Shown here: in pieces, positions 60,691-64,000 of the stretch | Layout: the number at the start of each line of letters is the position of its first letter | How positions within the stretch are numbered: the stretch's first letter is position 1 | Source of the DNA: Faecalibacillus faecis | Lineage (GTDB): Bacteria > Bacillota_I > Bacilli_A > Erysipelotrichales > Coprobacillaceae | Direction: 5' to 3' | NCBI RefSeq assembly: GCF_003024675.1 | Contig: NZ_PYLP01000003.1 | Coordinates: 124,301 to 188,300 of the forward strand | DNA length: 64,000 nucleotides | Program-made: the position numbers and the translations under genes | The notes under the pieces: generated by a model | Databases searched by the model: none | Seen by the model: the letters and a program-made list of their open reading frames with translations, nothing else | Told to the model about the DNA's origin: nothing

Positions 60691-61174
60691 TTCTTTCTTC
60701 AGTGACATCATCATCTTCTACAATTCCAAATTCAAAGAAAATCCCTTGAACCATTCCTTGTCCAGCTTTTAAAGAAAGTGTTTTATCTTCATTACTATCA
60801 TTTGTAAGCTTTACAAACATATGACCTTCATTATCACTATTATAATAATCACTATCAATAATACCTACTGTATTATTAAGTTGCAAACGATATTTAAATC
60901 CTAAACCACTACGAGGATATAAACCTAATACCCAACCATTTTCAATACGTACACGAATACCTGTAGGAATTTTAATAGTTTGTCCTGGATTTAATTCAAA
61001 ATCAATAGGACTATAGAAATCATATCCAGCTGATCCTTTTGTGGCACGTTTTGGAAGTTGGATGGAATGATAGATTTCTTCTACTTCTTTTTCATTATAT
61101 TGAGGAAATGAATCCATGAAATCATTTTTAAATTGGTTATATGATACTTTTTCAAATTTTGCGATTTTTTTCAT
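60662..61174 (-). CDS. dUTP diphosphatase-like protein
   Basis: A 170-residue trimeric-type dUTPase with all five motifs in order: KRATKGSAGYDF, PRSGLGFKY, NTVGIIDSDYYN, KAGQGMVQGIF and RNGGFGSTTK. It hydrolyses dUTP to dUMP, keeping uracil out of DNA. AAAGGAGAAAAATT precedes ATG at 61174; the longer upstream frame has no site. A ~35-residue N-terminal extension (MKKIAKFEKVSYNQFKNDFM) precedes motif 1 and is typical of the Firmicute form. Confidence 0.9.
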   Translation of the reverse strand: MKKIAKFEKVSYNQFKNDFMDSFPQYNEKEVEEIYHSIQLPKRATKGSAGYDFYSPIDFELNPGQTIKIPTGIRVRIENGWVLGLYPRSGLGFKYRLQLNNTVGIIDSDYYNSDNEGHMFVKLTNDSNEDKTLSLKAGQGMVQGIFFEFGIVEDDDVTEERNGGFGSTTK

Positions 61175-61334
61175 AATTTTTCTCCTTTTTACTTTTCTAT
61201 TATAGAATAAAAATGAAAACAAGAAAATAAATAATTTCATCACTTGACAGAGGGTTAGGAGATTGTTATTATATATGTAAATTACAAGATATAGTATTAA
61301 ATACTACATAAGATAGTTAAAAGAGGTAATGTGT

Positions 61335-62000
61335 ATGAAAAGAACAAAATTAGATGATCGTGTTTTACCTGTTTATACAAAGGGTGAAGAAATATTTAAT
61401 ATGGTAACTCATATTGTAGGTGGGGCGATGGGAATAGCCGCATTAGTTTTATGTATTATCTTTTGTCATGATGGTTATGGCTTATTTTCAGGGATTGTTT
61501 ATGGAATTTCGATGATTCTTCTTTATACAATGTCAGCTATCTATCATGGTTTATCACCTAAGCTTAAAGCAAAGAAAGTTTTCCAAATTATGGATCATTG
61601 CAGTATCTTTGTATTGATTGCGGGAACTTACACACCGGTTTTACTTTGTTCAATAAGAGAGGTTGATGTTAAATGGGCTTGGATTTTATTTGCAGTCATA
61701 TGGATCATGACAGTGATTGGAATTACGTTAAATGCAATCGATATTAAAAAATATCAAACTTTTTCAATGATTTGTTATTTAGTGATGGGTTGGTGTATTA
61801 TTTTTAAAATCAATCTCTTACCACAAGCAATAGGAATGAATGGTATTTGGTTACTTGTTTCAGGAGGACTTGCTTATACAATTGGTGTTATTTTCTATGT
61901 ATTACAAAATAAGATTAAATATATGCATAGTATTTGGCATTTATGGATTTTAGTTGGTTCTATCTTACATTTTTTATGTATTATCTTATATGTTCTTTAG
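61335..62000 (+). CDS. haemolysin III-family membrane protein (YqfA-like)
   Basis: A 221-residue protein with seven membrane helices and the PAQR/HlyIII signature: EEIFNMVTHIVGGAMGIAAL (the NxxTH region), SAIYHGLSPK with the His ligand, MDHCSIFVLIAGTYTPV and HSIWHLWIL. It is probably a zinc-dependent lipid hydrolase-like membrane protein; haemolytic activity is not implied. ATG 61335 with AAGAGG is preferred to ATG 61329. Confidence 0.88.
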   Translation: MKRTKLDDRVLPVYTKGEEIFNMVTHIVGGAMGIAALVLCIIFCHDGYGLFSGIVYGISMILLYTMSAIYHGLSPKLKAKKVFQIMDHCSIFVLIAGTYTPVLLCSIREVDVKWAWILFAVIWIMTVIGITLNAIDIKKYQTFSMICYLVMGWCIIFKINLLPQAIGMNGIWLLVSGGLAYTIGVIFYVLQNKIKYMHSIWHLWILVGSILHFLCIILYVL

Positions 62001-62033
62001 AATTTATAAAAATCATAAATATATTTTTTACAA

Positions 62034-62068
62034 AGTCCGTTGTTTATATAAACATTGGATTTTTTTAT
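62034..62068 (+). terminator. terminator after the HlyIII-like gene
   Basis: AAGTCC pairs with GGATTT and TGTTTA with TAAACA around TA, with G-U pairs between, followed by T6. Confidence 0.7.
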
Positions 62069-62112
62069 TTTGTAAAAACGTAAAAGAACTATAAAATCAA
62101 TATTATTTGTGA

Positions 62113-62252
62113 TAGAATGGGTTGGACGTCGAATTATTTTAAGTAAAATAATTCGAAAAAAAAGTATGGGCCAATAGAGCATAAAAGTATATTTTTTTTT
62201 TTTGATTGGCTATAATACAAATACATAAAAAATACGAAAGGGGATATTTGGC
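62113..62252 (+). promoter_or_regulatory. nrdD leader region
   Basis: A perfect 11-bp inverted repeat CGAATTATTTT/AAAATAATTCG (62130-62140, 62145-62155), a second pairing GCCAAT/ATTGGC (62170-62175, 62205-62210) enclosing 13 T, and two -10-like boxes (TAGAAT 62113-62118, TATAAT 62211-62216). The ribosome site GAAAGGGG precedes GTG 62253. Possible control by NrdR or oxygen, but no standard NrdR box is certain. Confidence 0.45.
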
Positions 62253-64000
62253 GTGAAAATAATAAAAAGAAATGGGCAAGAAGCAATTTTTGATGAAGTA
62301 AAAATTACCAACGCTATTATTGCGGCTAATAAAGAAGTAGTTGAAACAGACAGACTTTCAGAAGAAGACATTGATAATATTACAAATGATATCAAATATA
62401 AATGTCAAAAAATCAAAAGAGCATTAAGTGTTGAAGAAATTCAAAACTTAGTAGAAGATGAATTAATGAAATTAAATGCTTTTTCTGTTGCCAGAAAGTA
62501 TATTACATATCGTTTTCAAAGAGCTTTAGCTAGACAATCTAATACAACAGATGAACAAATTTTAAGTTTGATTGAATGTGCCAATGAAGAAGTAAAACAA
62601 GAAAACTCTAATAAAAATCCAACGGTAAACAGCGTACAAAGAGATTACATGGCTGGAGAAGTCAGTAAAGACTTAACAAGAAGAATTTTACTTCCAGAAG
62701 ATATCGTTAAAGCACATGATGAAGGATTAATTCATTTCCATGATGCTGATTATTTTTCGCAACATATGCATAACTGTGATTTAGTAAATCTTGAAGATAT
62801 GTTACAAAATGGAACAGTTATTTCAGAAACAATGATTGAAAAACCAAAGAGTTTTTCAACTGCTTGTAATGTTGCAACACAAATTATTGCACAAGTGGCG
62901 AGTTCTCAATATGGAGGGCAAAGTATTACTTTATCTCATTTAGCACCATTTGTTGATGTAAGTAGGCAAAAATTTAGAAGTGAAGTTAAAGAAGAATTCA
63001 AAGCTATTGGAATTGAATTAGATGAAGAAAAAATTAATGCGTTAGCTGAAGAACGTTTGAAAAAAGAAATTACTAAAGGGGTACAAACAATTCAATATCA
63101 AGTTGTTACTTTAATGACAACAAATGGACAAGCACCATTTATTACTGTCTTCATGTATTTAAATGAAGTACCTGAAGGACGTTTAAGAGATGATCTTGCT
63201 ATGATTATTGAAGAAACACTTAAACAAAGAATGAAAGGTGTTAAAAATGAAAAAGGTGTTTATATTACACCAGCATTCCCAAAACTTATCTATGCTTTAC
63301 AAGAAAACAATATTGAACCAGATAGTCAATATTATTATTTAACAGAACTTGCAGCAAGATGTTCAGCAAAACGTTTAGTTCCTGACTATATTTCAGAAAA
63401 AGTCATGAAAGAATTAAAAGTTGATCAAAATGGAAATGGTCAATGTTATCCATCAATGGGATGTAGATCTTTCTTAACACCTTATATTGATGAAAATGGT
63501 AAACCAAAATACTATGGACGTTTCAATCAAGGAGTTGTTACAATCAACTTAGTTGATGTGGCTTGTTCATCAAAAAGAGATATGAACAAATTCTGGCAAA
63601 TCTTTGATGAAAGATTAGATTTATGTTATAGAGCTTTAATGTGCAGACATGAACGTTTAAAAGGAACACCAAGTGATGTGGCACCTATTTTATGGCAACA
63701 TGGGGCTTTAGCTCGTCTAAAAAAAGGTGAAACAATTGATAAATTATTATATGGTGGTTATTCAACAATTTCTCTTGGATATGCTGGATTATATGAATGT
63801 GTTAAATATATGACAGGTAAATCACATACAGATCCAAGTGCAACACCATTTGCGATTGAAGTAATGCAACATTTAAATGACGCATGTGCAAAATGGAAAG
63901 AAAAAGAAAACATTGATTTCTCACTTTATGGAACACCAATTGAATCAACAACTTATAAATTCGCAAAATGTTTACAAAAACGTTTTGGAAAAATCAAAGG
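62253..64000 (+). CDS. nrdD: anaerobic ribonucleoside-triphosphate reductase, 3'-truncated
   Basis: Starts with GTG 62253 behind AAAGGGGATATTTGGC; the frame runs without a stop to the window end (582 complete codons). It has an N-terminal ATP-cone (IKRNGQEAIFDEVKITNAII) and the NrdD barrel (SVQRDYMAGEVSKDL, HMHNCDLVNLEDML, ACNVATQIIAQVASSQYGGQ, CYPSMGCRSFL). NrdD makes dNTPs with a glycyl radical and needs NrdG; the glycine loop would lie beyond 64 kb. It is the anaerobic DNA-precursor enzyme, fitting a gut anaerobe. Confidence 0.95.
   Translation, partial: MKIIKRNGQEAIFDEVKITNAIIAANKEVVETDRLSEEDIDNITNDIKYKCQKIKRALSVEEIQNLVEDELMKLNAFSVARKYITYRFQRALARQSNTTDEQILSLIECANEEVKQENSNKNPTVNSVQRDYMAGEVSKDLTRRILLPEDIVKAHDEGLIHFHDADYFSQHMHNCDLVNLEDMLQNGTVISETMIEKPKSFSTACNVATQIIAQVASSQYGGQSITLSHLAPFVDVSRQKFRSEVKEEFKAIGIELDEEKINALAEERLKKEITKGVQTIQYQVVTLMTTNGQAPFITVFMYLNEVPEGRLRDDLAMIIEETLKQRMKGVKNEKGVYITPAFPKLIYALQENNIEPDSQYYYLTELAARCSAKRLVPDYISEKVMKELKVDQNGNGQCYPSMGCRSFLTPYIDENGKPKYYGRFNQGVVTINLVDVACSSKRDMNKFWQIFDERLDLCYRALMCRHERLKGTPSDVAPILWQHGALARLKKGETIDKLLYGGYSTISLGYAGLYECVKYMTGKSHTDPSATPFAIEVMQHLNDACAKWKEKENIDFSLYGTPIESTTYKFAKCLQKRFGKIK

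Noticed and set aside
1-64000. CRISPR array, rRNA or tRNA genes
   Set aside because: No regularly spaced direct repeats, rRNA signature sequences or cloverleaf-like segments with CCA or TTCGA loops were found on reading.

Overview
The window looks like the chromosome of a spore-forming, AT-rich gut Firmicute, probably of the Erysipelotrichia type (genus not determinable here). The basis is low G+C host DNA, the sporulation protease gene yabG inside a Bacillus-like housekeeping cluster, mnmG-rsmG-noc, surface proteins with KTGD-type sorting signals and an anaerobic ribonucleotide reductase. A parS-like 16-mer at about 2.16 kb and the mnmG-rsmG-noc cluster suggest an origin-proximal position.

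Left host block (1-16.4 kb). It holds the 3' part of a 2-hydroxyacyl-CoA dehydratase activase-type gene, a small XRE-like gene, a 29-residue membrane peptide gene with its own promoter and terminator, and a transglutaminase-like lipoprotein. The syntenic set rnmV-rsmA-yabG-ispE-glmU-prs follows. Next comes a haem-uptake operon (NEAT surface protein, Shp-like haem protein, and an IsdE/HtsA-like binding protein with permease and ATPase) behind a DtxR/MntR-like operator. luxS, a TetR regulator and an HdeD-like membrane gene interrupted by an in-frame TGA close the block.

Mobile region (16.4-42 kb). An intact Tn916-family integrative conjugative element (ICE) occupies about 17.84-41.98 kb. In order it carries a thioester/VaFE surface adhesin, two YdcP-like genes, an AT-rich gene with its own promoter and terminator, the TcpA coupling protein, oriT, the MobT-type relaxase and small membrane proteins. 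Two ArdA genes, the secretion genes (TcpE, VirB4-like, VirB6-like, NlpC/P60 hydrolase, TcpC), a PadR/LytTR/DUF3021/methyltransferase cargo block in the slot where Tn916 carries tet(M), the Orf9/Orf7/Orf8 regulators, xis and int complete it. Just left of it lies the wreck of an older related element: a TnpV fragment, a membrane protein, a membrane-tethered XRE regulator, the last ~28 codons of an integrase, degenerate integrase arm sites and an end palindrome. Both elements appear to have used the same site, next to a CIRCE heat-shock operator in front of an hsp20 gene.

Right host block (42-64 kb). It has hsp20, then tatD-yabE (normally adjacent to rnmV, here ~39 kb away), an RpiB-family gene, mnmG-rsmG-noc, HAD phosphatases, a GH32 fructosidase and a MATE pseudogene with three lesions. 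A Crp/Fnr regulator faces a YdcZ transporter pair across a well placed operator. An AraC regulator sits beside a PTS EIIBCA gene and a nucleoside-hydrolase-like (Sde182/DUF1593) gene. GIY-YIG and dUTPase genes, a haemolysin III-like gene and the 5' part of nrdD end the window.
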